From: JAOUJD01 sp963841815
GTDB lineage: Bacteria; Pseudomonadota; Gammaproteobacteria; Burkholderiales; Burkholderiaceae_F
Direction: 5' to 3'
DNA: 64,000 nucleotides
Assembly: GCA_963841815.1 (NCBI GenBank)
Contig: CAWJEE010000018.1
Location: 33,353 to 97,352, forward strand
Part shown: positions 45,993-54,553 of the stretch, one piece after another
Numbering within the stretch: position 1 is the stretch's first letter
Layout: each line of letters starts with the position of its first letter
Position numbers and translations under genes: made by a program
The notes under the pieces: model-generated
Told to the model about the DNA's origin: nothing
Database searches by the model: none
Seen by the model: the letters and a program-made list of their open reading frames with translations, nothing else

Positions 45993-46952
45993 ATGTATAG
46001 TCGGCGCATGAATGGCCGTTCCGCTCACCGACGCCGTCCGATCGGCCTCGCGGCGCTGCGCGGCTTCGAGGCCTCGGCGCGCCTGCTCTCGTTCACGCTC
46101 GCGGCCCGCGAACTCAGCCTCACGCAGTCTTCGATCAGCCGTCAGGTCGCCGCGCTCGAACGCCAGATCGGTCGCCCGCTGTTCGTGCGGCGCACGCGAG
46201 CGCTCGAACTGACGACCGCCGGCGGCAAGCTGCTACGCACCGCGCAGCAGGCGCTGCGACAGCTCGATCACACCGTGGAGGACATCCGGGGCGACGGGCA
46301 TCGCACACGAGTCTCCCTGGCGACCTACGCATCGTTCGCGTCGCTCTGGCTCGTGCCGCGGCTGGCGGCGTTCCAGCGGGAACACCCGGGCATCGAAATC
46401 CGCATCGATGCCGGCGACCGCTTCGTCGACCTCGAGGCCGAAGCCGTGGACTTCGCGATCCGCTGGACCCGGCCGACTTCGGTGCCGCGCGATGCTCGGC
46501 ACCTGCTGAACGAGGAGGTGACGCCGGCGCTGTCGCCACTCCTGCTCGAGCGGTCGGGCGTGCGGCTGCGCGAACCGAAGGACCTGTTCCAGTTGCCACT
46601 GCTGGAGATGGACGACGCCCTCCCGACCTCCGTTGCAGGCGCGTGGATGCGGTGGTTCGAGTTCGCCGGCATCCGCGCGACGCCACCCGCGCCGCGCCTG
46701 CTGTTCACGTTCATCGACCAGTCGGTGCAGGCGGCGGTGCGCGGCCAGGGCGTGGTGCTGGGCCGCTCGCCGTTCATCGACGACCTGACGGCCAGCGGAG
46801 ACCTGGTGACGCCGTTCCCCAAGTTGCGGATGCCGACGGGCTACGGGTTCTGGCTGATCGAGCGCGAGGCGACACGCGACGAGCCGCACATCGCCGCGTT
46901 TCGCGACTGGCTGACACGGGAGTTCGAACAGGGTCCGCGGCGGCAGACGTGA
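45993..46952 (+). CDS. LysR family transcriptional regulator (GcvA-like)
   Basis: 319 residues. N-terminal winged helix-turn-helix (about 20-78; ARELSLTQSSISRQVAALER), then the type 2 periplasmic-binding fold effector domain (about 105-310). The overall pattern is like GcvA. Probably controls the divergent DUF2917 gene. Start 45993 or the second ATG at 46008; a TATAGT between them (45996-46001) hints at a transcription start near 46008. Confidence 0.9.
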   Translation: MYSRRMNGRSAHRRRPIGLAALRGFEASARLLSFTLAARELSLTQSSISRQVAALERQIGRPLFVRRTRALELTTAGGKLLRTAQQALRQLDHTVEDIRGDGHRTRVSLATYASFASLWLVPRLAAFQREHPGIEIRIDAGDRFVDLEAEAVDFAIRWTRPTSVPRDARHLLNEEVTPALSPLLLERSGVRLREPKDLFQLPLLEMDDALPTSVAGAWMRWFEFAGIRATPPAPRLLFTFIDQSVQAAVRGQGVVLGRSPFIDDLTASGDLVTPFPKLRMPTGYGFWLIEREATRDEPHIAAFRDWLTREFEQGPRRQT

Positions 46953-46960
46953 GGCGTCGC

Positions 46961-47082
46961 GGGTGTACGCGATCGGCTGCGCCGATCGCACGTGCACCCG
47001 CGACGGCACGCGAGCTGCGCTCGCGCTTGGATCAGTCGATCAATCTTCGGGCGGCCGGGCGATTGATCGATCTTCAAAGGCA
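46961..47082 (+). repeat. structured intergenic repeat, copy B
   Basis: Starts 9 bases after the LysR stop. Hairpin 1: GCGATCGGC-TGC-GCCGATCGC (46969-46989), flanked by GTGTAC and ACGTGCAC. Hairpin 2: a perfect 10-bp AT-containing stem (47036-47045 with 47061-47070) around TTCGGGCGGCCGGGC. Ends in CAAAGGCAACG. Hairpin 2 here is TCGATCAATC while copy A has GCGCCCGCCC, so the stems share no sequence. Confidence 0.8.
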
Positions 47083-47097
47083 ACGACACCCACCCGA

Positions 47098-47187
47098 CCC
47101 TCCCGCCGAGCGGGAGGGGTTACGGCACCCCACCCCCTCCCTCCCCGCCGGGCGGGGAGGGCAGCGCGAACGTGCCTGTTCGGCACG
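47098..47187. repeat. three further GC-rich hairpins between repeat copies B and C
   Basis: CCCTCCCGC-CGA-GCGGGAGGG (47098-47118), a 10-bp stem at 47139-47161 with loop CGG, and CGTGCC/GGCACG at 47171-47187. The whole 376-base gap 46953-47328 is therefore hairpins with no gene. Confidence 0.6.
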
Positions 47188-47201
47188 GCGTCGCGGGGAG
47201 G

Positions 47202-47325
47202 GGTGCCCTGCCTTTGTGGAACAGGCGGGCGCGCGGCCGCTCCGGAGCCCGCCTGTCTAACTAGTCGGAGCGAGTGCACGTGCGAAGCCCGACGACGTCG
47301 GGCTTCGCGTACACGAGCGACGCTC
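47202..47325 (-). repeat. structured intergenic repeat, copy C
   Basis: Reads on the minus strand and starts just after the cyclo-ligase stop. Hairpin 1: a 12-bp stem, GCGAAGCCCGAC with GTCGGGCTTCGC (47282-47308), 3-base loop. Hairpin 2: ACAGGCGGGC with GCCCGCCTGT (47221-47230, 47247-47256), loop TCCGGAGCGGCCGCGC. It shares the flanks GTGTAC and ACGTGCAC with copies A and B and ends in CAAAGGC. Copy C also shares GTTAG with copy A. Confidence 0.8.
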
Positions 47326-47328
47326 GCG

Positions 47329-47880
47329 TCAATACTGCGCAATGTCGGTGAGCACGACGTCGAGCTGCATGTCGTGCGGCTGTGGATCGATCGTGTCGAC
47401 GCGCGTGGCGTCGAACGCGATGCCGACGGAAAGCGGCCAGGGCACGAGCGTCGCGTAGGTGCGGTCGTAGAACCCGCCGCCATAACCGAGACGGAAGCGG
47501 GCGGCGTCGAAGGCGACACAGGGAATCAGCAGGCAGTCCGGCTGCACCACGCGTCCATGGGCCGGGACCGGGATGCCGAACTCGCCGGCCCGCATCGCGC
47601 CGTCCGGATGCCACTGGTGAAACTCGAGGGTCTCGCCGTCGATGCGCGGCAGCGCCGCGATCCGCCGCGGGTCGGCGGCGAGCCACTCCGCCAATGTGAG
47701 GCGCAGGTCGGGCTCGCCGCGCACCGGCCAGTAGAAGCCGACCGCGTGGACATCCGCACTGGCCAGCCACCGCGCCACGCGGTCGCGCAGCGCCGCTTCC
47801 TTCTCGGTCCGATCGGCCAGGTCGTTCCGCAGCGCAAGCGCACGCGCGCGCTGCAACTTCCGCGCCTCGGCGCTATCCAA
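47329..47880 (-). CDS. 5-formyltetrahydrofolate cyclo-ligase
   Basis: Converts 5-formyl-THF to 5,10-methenyl-THF with ATP. 183 residues. Conserved GYGGGFYDRTYATL near the C-terminus, N-terminal basic helix (KLQRARALALRNDLA), and IPCVAFDAARFRLGYGGG. A folate enzyme close to metF. Divergent from the lytic transglycosylase. Confidence 0.93.
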   Translation of the reverse strand: MDSAEARKLQRARALALRNDLADRTEKEAALRDRVARWLASADVHAVGFYWPVRGEPDLRLTLAEWLAADPRRIAALPRIDGETLEFHQWHPDGAMRAGEFGIPVPAHGRVVQPDCLLIPCVAFDAARFRLGYGGGFYDRTYATLVPWPLSVGIAFDATRVDTIDPQPHDMQLDVVLTDIAQY

Positions 47881-47971
47881 TCAGCACTCCGCCGCGGGAC
47901 GGGGCAGGCTCGCGGGACTGCCACCTCACTCTTCGCCTCGCTGCGTTGCCCGCATGATCTAATTCGGTCCG

Positions 47972-50002
47972 ATGCTGCCTCGACGATTTGCAGTCTATAC
48001 GGCCCTCGCGTTCGCGCTCTCGACTCCGCTCGGGTGCGCCGCGACCGCGGCCCCTCCCCGCCCCGCCGCTTTGGCCGAGCCCGCGATCTCGGCGGCGGAC
48101 CAGGCGTTTCTCAATGCGCGGGACGCAGCCCGCCTCGGAAACCGGGAACGGCTTGCGCAGCTTGCAGGGCAGCTCAATGCGCACCCGTTGCTCTCCTACG
48201 TCGAGTACTGGCAGCTCGCACCGCGGCTGCGCCAGGACGACCCGGCCATCGCCAGCGACGTCGAGGCCTTCTTCACTCGGCACGCCGACACCTACGTCGC
48301 CGACCGGCTGCGACTCGACCTGGCCCTCGCGCTCGCCGCGCGGGGCGACTTCACCGGCTTCGACCGCGAGGCAGCGAAGCTCGTCTGGAACACCGACGAC
48401 GGCCAGGTGCGTTGCTACGCGGCACTGTCGCGCTACCGCGCCGCCGCCGACCAGCAGGCGGACGCGTACGCGCGCGAGGCGCGGCAACTGCTTGCGAACA
48501 CGCGCGACTCGGCCGGTGACGGCTGCCTGGCGCTCACCGAGGCCCTGCTCGCCGACGGGCGCATCTCCGCCTGGGAGCGGGTCCGGGCCCTGGTCGAGCA
48601 GAACCAGCTCCCGACGGCCAAGCGGATCGGCGCGCGCGCGCTCGATGCCGGCGGCAAGCCCGTCGACCAGAAGATGCTCGCGCAGGCAATCGACCGCCCC
48701 TCGGTCTGGCTCACCGCGCACGAGCGGCGGCTGACCCAGGCGCAGCGCGAACTCGCAATGGTGGCCATCGTCCGCCTGTCGCGCGACAGCCCGCAGGACG
48801 CGGCGGAGTACGCGAACTCGCTCAACCTGCTGTTCACGCCGGAGCAGCGCGGCATCGTGTGGGGCCGGATCGGACACATGGCCGCACTGCGGCTGATGCC
48901 CGAAGCCAACGAGTGGTACCGCCGCGGCGGCGAGCACGTGGGCGTCGGCCCCGACGCGGCGCGCGTGAGCGAGGTCCTCGAGTGGCAGGTGCGGGCCGCG
49001 CTGCGCGCCGGGGACTGGGCAGCGGTGGCGCGCACGATCGACCGCATGCCCGCGTCGCTGCGCAACGATCCGGCGTGGGTCTACTGGCGCGGCCGCGCCA
49101 TGCAGAAGGAAGGGCGCGCGGCCGAAGCGCAGGAACAGTTCCAGCGCATTTCCGCGCAGTTCCACTTCTACGGCAAGCTGGCCGCGGAAGAACTGGGACA
49201 GCCGATCGTCCTGCCGCCCCGCGCGCCGCCGCCCGCGACCGAGGACATCGAGGCGCTGCAGCTGAACGTCGGCCTTGCGCGCGCCCTGAAGTTCTACGAC
49301 CTGGGACTGCGCGTCGAAGGCCATCGCGAATGGAACTGGCAGCTGCGCGGCATGACGGACCGGCAGCTGCTGGCCGCCGCGGAGTTCGCGCGCAGCCGCG
49401 GACTGCTCGACCGCATGATCAACACGTCGGATCGCACGCAGGCCGAGTACGACTTCACCCAGCGCTTTCCGTCGCCCTTCCGCGAGGCGATGGTCCAGTA
49501 CTCGGCCCCGCTCGGCCTCGACGAGAACTGGATCTACGGCCTGATCCGGCAGGAGTCGCGCTTCATCATGGACGCCCGCTCCTCGGTCGGCGCCAGCGGA
49601 CTGATGCAGCTCATGCCCGCCACGGCGCGCTACGTCGCCCGCAAGATGAACGTCTCGAACTTCACGCCGGCGCGCGTGAACGAGCTGGAGATGAACCTCC
49701 AGTTGGGCACCGGGTACCTGAAGATGGTCCTCGACGACCTCGACGGCTCTCCCGTGCTCGCGACGGCCGCTTACAACGCGGGGCCCGGGCGGCCGCGGGC
49801 GTGGCGAGCCTCGCTCACGGGTCCGGTCGAAGGCGCCATCTTCGCCGAGACCATCCCGTTCAACGAGACCCGGGATTACGTCAAGAAGGTGATGTCCAAC
49901 AGCGTCTACTACGCGGCGCTGTCGGAGAACCGGGCGCAGTCGCTGAAGGCGAGGCTGGGCGTGATCGCACCGAAGGCCGCGGGCACGACCGAACTGCCGT
50001 AG
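47972..50002 (+). CDS. soluble-type lytic murein transglycosylase (Slt70 family)
   Basis: 676 residues, normal for Slt70. Signal peptide with a Cys in the LSTPLGCAATAA region, so possibly a lipoprotein. A long alpha-superhelical U domain follows (about 40-490), then the catalytic domain with the Glu at about residue 528 (LIRQESRF), GASGLMQLMPATA, and the C-terminal NAGPGRPRAW motif. Cleaves glycan strands to 1,6-anhydromuropeptides. Confidence 0.94.
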   Translation: MLPRRFAVYTALAFALSTPLGCAATAAPPRPAALAEPAISAADQAFLNARDAARLGNRERLAQLAGQLNAHPLLSYVEYWQLAPRLRQDDPAIASDVEAFFTRHADTYVADRLRLDLALALAARGDFTGFDREAAKLVWNTDDGQVRCYAALSRYRAAADQQADAYAREARQLLANTRDSAGDGCLALTEALLADGRISAWERVRALVEQNQLPTAKRIGARALDAGGKPVDQKMLAQAIDRPSVWLTAHERRLTQAQRELAMVAIVRLSRDSPQDAAEYANSLNLLFTPEQRGIVWGRIGHMAALRLMPEANEWYRRGGEHVGVGPDAARVSEVLEWQVRAALRAGDWAAVARTIDRMPASLRNDPAWVYWRGRAMQKEGRAAEAQEQFQRISAQFHFYGKLAAEELGQPIVLPPRAPPPATEDIEALQLNVGLARALKFYDLGLRVEGHREWNWQLRGMTDRQLLAAAEFARSRGLLDRMINTSDRTQAEYDFTQRFPSPFREAMVQYSAPLGLDENWIYGLIRQESRFIMDARSSVGASGLMQLMPATARYVARKMNVSNFTPARVNELEMNLQLGTGYLKMVLDDLDGSPVLATAAYNAGPGRPRAWRASLTGPVEGAIFAETIPFNETRDYVKKVMSNSVYYAALSENRAQSLKARLGVIAPKAAGTTELP

Positions 50003-50030
50003 CGCGCGGCGGGCGCCCGGCGGCATCGCC

Positions 50031-50036
50031 TAGAAT
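50031..50036 (+). promoter_or_regulatory. putative -10 element for the NDUFA9-like gene
   Basis: TAGAAT, 26 bases before the ATG, in a short gap. No strong -35. Confidence 0.3.
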
Positions 50037-50061
50037 CGGCGCCCTCGAAGACTGCACGACA

Positions 50062-51021
50062 ATGAACAAGATCCTCGTCATCGGTGGTGCCGGCTTCGTC
50101 GGTCGTCACATCGTCGCCCGCCTGGTCGGCCAGGGCCTCAGGGTCACCGTCCCGACCCGCCACCGGGCGCGCGCGGGTCACCTGATCCTGCTGCCCACGG
50201 TCGAAGTCGTCGAAGGCGACGTCAACAGCGACGACGCGCTCGACTTGCTGCTGCGCGACCACGATGCCGTCATCAACCTCGTCGGCATCCTGCAGGGCTC
50301 CCGCGGAACGCCGTACGGCCGCGAGTTTGCGCGGGCTCATGTCGAGTTGCCGAAGCGCATCGTTGCCGGCTGTGCACGCCATGGCATCCGCCGCTACCTG
50401 CACATGGGCGCGCTGGGCGCGGACCCGAAGGGTCCGTCGATGTACCAGCGCAGCAAGGGCGACGGCGAGGCGGCGGTGCGGGCTTCATCGCTCGACTGGA
50501 CCATCTTCCAGCCCTCGGTGATCTTCGGGCCGGAGGACCGGTTCCTGAACACCTTCGCGGCGCTCGCGAAGGTGTTCCCGGTGCTGCCGATCGGCGGCGC
50601 CGACGTGCGGTTCCAGCCGGTCTGGATCGGCGACGTCGCGCAGGCCTTCGTCAACGCCCTCGACAACCGCGACACGTATCGCAAGAGCTATGAACTGGTC
50701 GGCCCGCGGGTCTACACGCTGCGCGAACTCGTGCAGTTCGCCGCGGCCGCCTCGGGGCGTCCACGACCGGTGCTCGCCCTGCCCGGCGGCATCGCGCAGC
50801 TGCAGGCGCGGATGATGGAGCTCGCACCGGGCGAGCCGTTGATGTCGCGCGACAACCTCGATTCGATGAAGGTCGACAACATCGCGAGCCGCCAGCCGTA
50901 CGTGCCGGCGCCGGAGCTCGGCATCACGCCGACCGCGATGGAAGCGGAGGCGCCCCGCTACCTGTCGGGCCAGACGGTCCGCACGCGGCTCGACGCGTTC
51001 CGCGCGCGCGCCCGGCGCTGA
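50062..51021 (+). CDS. complex I NDUFA9-family NAD(P)-binding protein (extended SDR)
   Basis: 319 residues from ATG 50062 (MNKILVIGGAGFVGRHIV). The N-terminal Rossmann motif GGAGFVGRH is clear; the family is an atypical extended SDR (SIMPLE motif, MYQRSKGDGEAAV in place of YxxxK). Members are complex I accessory proteins in eukaryotes and of unknown substrate in bacteria. Stop is 9 bases before the GST gene. Its longer in-frame antecedent overlaps the transglycosylase gene and is not real. Confidence 0.9.
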   Translation: MNKILVIGGAGFVGRHIVARLVGQGLRVTVPTRHRARAGHLILLPTVEVVEGDVNSDDALDLLLRDHDAVINLVGILQGSRGTPYGREFARAHVELPKRIVAGCARHGIRRYLHMGALGADPKGPSMYQRSKGDGEAAVRASSLDWTIFQPSVIFGPEDRFLNTFAALAKVFPVLPIGGADVRFQPVWIGDVAQAFVNALDNRDTYRKSYELVGPRVYTLRELVQFAAAASGRPRPVLALPGGIAQLQARMMELAPGEPLMSRDNLDSMKVDNIASRQPYVPAPELGITPTAMEAEAPRYLSGQTVRTRLDAFRARARR

Positions 51022-51029
51022 GGAGGAAC

Positions 51030-51677
51030 GTGAGCCTGACGCTCGTCATCGGCAACAAGAACTACTCGTCGTGGTCGCTGCGACCGTGGCTGGCGATGAA
51101 GCAGGCGGGGCTGGCGTTCGACGAAGTGCGCATCACGCTCTCCCGGCCGGACACGACCACGCAGATCCTGCGCTACACGCCGAGCGGCCGCGTTCCCTGC
51201 CTGATCGACGGCGCGCTCGCCGTCTGGGACTCGATGGCGATCTGCGAGTACGTCAACGAGCAGTACGCCGACGGCAGCCTGTGGCCGCACGACGTCGGCC
51301 GGCGCGCGCGGGCGCGCTCGGTCGCGGCCGAGATGCACTCGGGCTTCGCCGCGCTGCGCACGCACCTGCCGATGGACATCCGCGCGCGCCGTCCCGACCA
51401 GGGCGAGGCTGCGCTGGCCCGCGCCCAGGTCGCCGCCGAGGTCGCGCGCATCCACGGCCTCTGGAGCGACTGCCTGGCGGCCAGCGGCGGCCCGTTCCTG
51501 TTCGGCGGATGCTCGATTGCCGACGCGTTCTTCGCGCCGGTCGTCACGCGCTTCCGAACCTACGCGATCCCGCTGCCCGCGCTGCTCGCCCGGTACTCGG
51601 ACGCCGTGTTCGCGTTGCCGGCGATGCAGCAGTGGGTGGCCGCCGCGGCCGCCGAGCCGGAAGCGCTCGACGACTGA
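51030..51677 (+). CDS. glutathione S-transferase family protein
   Basis: 215 residues from a GTG start after AGGAGGA. Thioredoxin-like N-terminal domain (LVIGNKNYSSWSLRPWLAMK, VPCLIDGALAVWDSMAI) and an alpha-helical C-terminal domain. The stop overlaps the cca ATG (TGATG). Substrate not predictable. Confidence 0.9.
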   Translation: MSLTLVIGNKNYSSWSLRPWLAMKQAGLAFDEVRITLSRPDTTTQILRYTPSGRVPCLIDGALAVWDSMAICEYVNEQYADGSLWPHDVGRRARARSVAAEMHSGFAALRTHLPMDIRARRPDQGEAALARAQVAAEVARIHGLWSDCLAASGGPFLFGGCSIADAFFAPVVTRFRTYAIPLPALLARYSDAVFALPAMQQWVAAAAAEPEALDD

Positions 51678-52786
51678 TGCAGATCTTCCGCGTCGGCGGC
51701 TGCGTACGCGATGCGCTGCTTGGCGAGGCGCGGAAGGCCGACCCGGCGCTGACGACCGACCGCGACTGGGTCGTCGTCGGGGCAACACCCCAGGAGATGA
51801 TCGACCTCGGCTTCCGGCCGGTCGGGAGGGACTTCCCGGTGTTCCTCCACCCCGAGACGCAGGAGGAGTACGCGCTGGCGCGCACCGAGCGCAAGACGCG
51901 GCCGGGCTACAGGGGATTCGAGCCGCACGCGTCGCCCGACGTCACGCTCGAGCAGGACCTGGCGCGGCGCGACCTCACCATCAACGCGATGGCCGTCGGT
52001 GCCGACGGGCAACTCGTCGATCCGCACGGCGGCCGGCGCGACCTCGAGGCCGGAGTGCTGCGGCACGTCAGCCCGTCCTTCGTCGAGGATCCCGTGCGCA
52101 TCCTGCGGCTCGCGCGCTTCGCCGCGCGCTTCCCGGAGTTCACCGTCGCGCCCGAGACCGCCGAGCTCACGCGAACGATGGTGCGCAACGGCGAGGCCGA
52201 CGCCCTCGTGCCGGAGCGCGTGATGCAGGAACTCTCGCGCGGCTTGATGGAGCGGCGGCCATCGCGGTTGCTGGACGTGCTGGACCAGTCCGGCCTGATC
52301 GACCGGCTGTACGGCGAACTCGCAGACCTTCGCGCCGCGGCCGCCGCGCTCGACCGCGCCGCCGAACGCAACCTGCCGCTGCCGGCCCGCTTCGCCGTGC
52401 TCGCCAGCGCGTGCCGCTCGCCGCAGGCAGTGGCCGACTTCCTCGGCAAGGTGCGCGCGCCGCAGGACGCGGCGCAACTCGCCCGGCTGCTGGTCGAACT
52501 CCGCGATCCGCTGCGGGGCGCGACGTCGCCGGACGCGATCGTCGACGTGCTCGAGCGCGGCGATGCGTTCCGCCGCCCCGATCGTTTCGAACTGCTGCTG
52601 CAGGCCTACGAGGTCTGCGGCGAACCGACCGCGGATCGGTTCCGGGCCGCGCTGGGAGCGGCGTCGGCGATCGACGCCGGCGCGCTGGCCGCCTCGCATC
52701 TGGGCGATCCTGCGGCGATCCCGCGCGCGATCCGGGCGGCCCGCGTGGCCGCTGTCCGCCCTGCGCCGGCCGGCAACGACGGCTAG
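51677..52786 (+). CDS. cca: CCA-adding tRNA nucleotidyltransferase
   Basis: Adds CCA to tRNA 3' ends. 369 residues from ATG 51677 (MQIFRVGGCVRDALLG). Class II nucleotidyltransferase motif VGGCVRD, then DRDWVVVG with two catalytic Asp, ARRDLTINAMA, and the RNA-binding head region EDPVRILRLARFAARF. No HD domain is seen after it, so this is the short form. Tail to tail with the DUF2905 gene, stops sharing a CTAG. Confidence 0.93.
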   Translation: MQIFRVGGCVRDALLGEARKADPALTTDRDWVVVGATPQEMIDLGFRPVGRDFPVFLHPETQEEYALARTERKTRPGYRGFEPHASPDVTLEQDLARRDLTINAMAVGADGQLVDPHGGRRDLEAGVLRHVSPSFVEDPVRILRLARFAARFPEFTVAPETAELTRTMVRNGEADALVPERVMQELSRGLMERRPSRLLDVLDQSGLIDRLYGELADLRAAAAALDRAAERNLPLPARFAVLASACRSPQAVADFLGKVRAPQDAAQLARLLVELRDPLRGATSPDAIVDVLERGDAFRRPDRFELLLQAYEVCGEPTADRFRAALGAASAIDAGALAASHLGDPAAIPRAIRAARVAAVRPAPAGNDG

Positions 52787-52974
52787 ATCAGCCGCGCGAG
52801 CAGCGTCAGCAGCAGCGACAGCAGGATCGTGCTGGTGAACGGCAGCACGATCTCGCGCCCGTTGCGCTTGATGCGAACGTCACCGGGCAGGCGGCCAATC
52901 CCGAGCTTCTGCAGCCAGGGCTGCAACGCCGTCAGGACCAGCAGCGCGATGAACGTGGTCAGGAGCCACTTCAT
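52783..52974 (-). CDS. DUF2905 small membrane protein
   Basis: 63 residues with two hydrophobic helices (about 4-22 and 45-62) around the conserved loop GIGRLPGDVRIKRNGREI. Its start overlaps the stop of the VOC gene (ATGA). Function unknown. Confidence 0.9.
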   Translation of the reverse strand: MKWLLTTFIALLVLTALQPWLQKLGIGRLPGDVRIKRNGREIVLPFTSTILLSLLLTLLARLI

Positions 52975-53348
52975 GGGCGCGGCAAGTTATGCGCAATGCG
53001 CCACAAGACGCCGCCCGGATCGAAGAGCGTGAAGTCGCGCATGGCCCACGGCTGGTCTTCGGGGGCCCCGACTCGAACGCCGTAGTGCTGGGCAACCCCG
53101 GAACTCACGACGTGCGCGTGCCAGTCGTCCGCGTTCTCGACGAGCATGTGCATCTCGTAGTTGCTCGCGAACCCGGGCTCGTCGAAGGCCTGCAGCAGGA
53201 AGCTCGTTTCGCCATGCCGGACATAGGCCAGGTCGTCCGACGACCAGGGGATTTCGAATCCGAGATCGAGGTAGAACTGCTTCGACACGCCGAAGTCCTT
53301 CGCCGGAACGAACGCCTTGATCTCGACAGCCGCCAGGTTCATCGCCAT
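52971..53348 (-). CDS. VOC family (glyoxalase-like) protein
   Basis: 125 residues from ATG 53348. Start VEIKAFVPAKDFGVSKQFY, then a C-terminal RDFTLFDPGGVLWRIAHN where the Asp-Pro motif of the glyoxalase fold sits. A metal-binding Glu/His pattern is only partly visible. Substrate unknown. Six bases after the MidA-type gene. Confidence 0.85.
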   Translation of the reverse strand: MAMNLAAVEIKAFVPAKDFGVSKQFYLDLGFEIPWSSDDLAYVRHGETSFLLQAFDEPGFASNYEMHMLVENADDWHAHVVSSGVAQHYGVRVGAPEDQPWAMRDFTLFDPGGVLWRIAHNLPRP

Positions 53349-53353
53349 CCATC

Positions 53354-54502
53354 CTACAGCCGCGCGGTCCTGTCGCCTCTCGCGAATCCGAGAAGCGGCT
53401 CCGCGATCCCCTTGCCGGCCGCAAGCACCTTGAACAGTTCTCCCATCTCGGCCTCGGAGAGCAGCCGCTGCGCCTCGTTCGCGCGTTTCAGGGTGTGCCC
53501 GGCGCCGAGCTGGTCGAGCAGGCCGCAGTTCATCAGGAAGTGCGCCTGGGTCGTATAGCCGAGGACATCGAGACCGGCCGCGTGCGCGGCGTCCGCCATC
53601 GCCGTGAAGTCGACGTGCGCGGTGATGTCGTTCAGCCCCGGCAGCCACAGCGGATCGGCGTGCGCGCGATGGCGGTAGTGGCACATCAGCGTGCCCATCA
53701 GGCGCTGCGGGTGGTAGTACTCGCGCCGCGGAAACCCGTAGTCGATAGCGAGCAGCACGCCGCGCGCGAGCCAGTCGGCGGCCGACCGCATCCACGCCCG
53801 GCCAGCGAAACCGATCTCTGAGCCGTAGCCGTCGGGCAGTTCGCCGACTTCCCGCTCGATCGCGGCCACAGCGTCGCGGAGTTCGGGATCGGCATCGCGC
53901 TCTGCGAACGCCAGCGAATCGCCGTGGAGCCCGACCCCGCGTTCGCGCGGCGCGCGCCCTCGCATCACGAACAGCCGCACCGGCATCACGTCGAGCACTT
54001 CGTTGGCCAGCATCACGCCGTCGAACCCGCGCGGCGGCGCGGTCAGCCACTCGACGCCGCGGCCCCCGAGCAGCGCCCGCTGGCGCGCCGCCAGGTCCGC
54101 CGACAGCTCGACGATCGCGTAGCGCTCGATCGCGATGCCGCGCGCGGCCAGCGCGTCCAGCAGGTCGCGCGCGAGCACGCCGGAGCCGGCGCCGAACTCC
54201 ACGATGCGGGCCGGCGCGTGCGCGAACACCTGGGCGACCTGCGTCGCCAGCGCCGATGCGAACAGCGGCGAGATCTCCGGCGCGGTCACGAAGTCGCCGC
54301 CCGCGGCCGCGTCGCCGAACTTCCGCGCGCCCGCCGCGTAGTAGCCGAGGCCCGGCCCGTAGAGCGCGAGTTCCATGTAGCGATCGAACCGGATCCAGCC
54401 CCCGGCCGCGCGGATCGCCTCGACGATCGACTGCCGCACGCGCGCGCTGTGGTCGGCGGCAACCGGGTCCGGCGGCGGCAGCGTCGAATGCGGGTGAACC
54501 AT
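53354..54502 (-). CDS. SAM-dependent methyltransferase, MidA/NDUFAF7 family
   Basis: 382 residues from ATG 54502 (MVHPHSTLPPPDPVAAD). PF02636-type protein: WIRFDRYMELALYGPGLGYY near the start, GGDFVTAPEISPLFA, SAM motif VEFGAGSGVLA, and LANEVLDVMPV. The mitochondrial homologue methylates complex I subunit NDUFS2; the bacterial targets are unknown. The 700-residue frame extending upstream is antisense to the SDR gene and not real. Confidence 0.9.
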   Translation of the reverse strand: MVHPHSTLPPPDPVAADHSARVRQSIVEAIRAAGGWIRFDRYMELALYGPGLGYYAAGARKFGDAAAGGDFVTAPEISPLFASALATQVAQVFAHAPARIVEFGAGSGVLARDLLDALAARGIAIERYAIVELSADLAARQRALLGGRGVEWLTAPPRGFDGVMLANEVLDVMPVRLFVMRGRAPRERGVGLHGDSLAFAERDADPELRDAVAAIEREVGELPDGYGSEIGFAGRAWMRSAADWLARGVLLAIDYGFPRREYYHPQRLMGTLMCHYRHRAHADPLWLPGLNDITAHVDFTAMADAAHAAGLDVLGYTTQAHFLMNCGLLDQLGAGHTLKRANEAQRLLSEAEMGELFKVLAAGKGIAEPLLGFARGDRTARL

Positions 54503-54553
54503 GGTCCGATGGTACCGATGGCCGACTGGCCGCGCCGGTACACTGCCGCCTCC

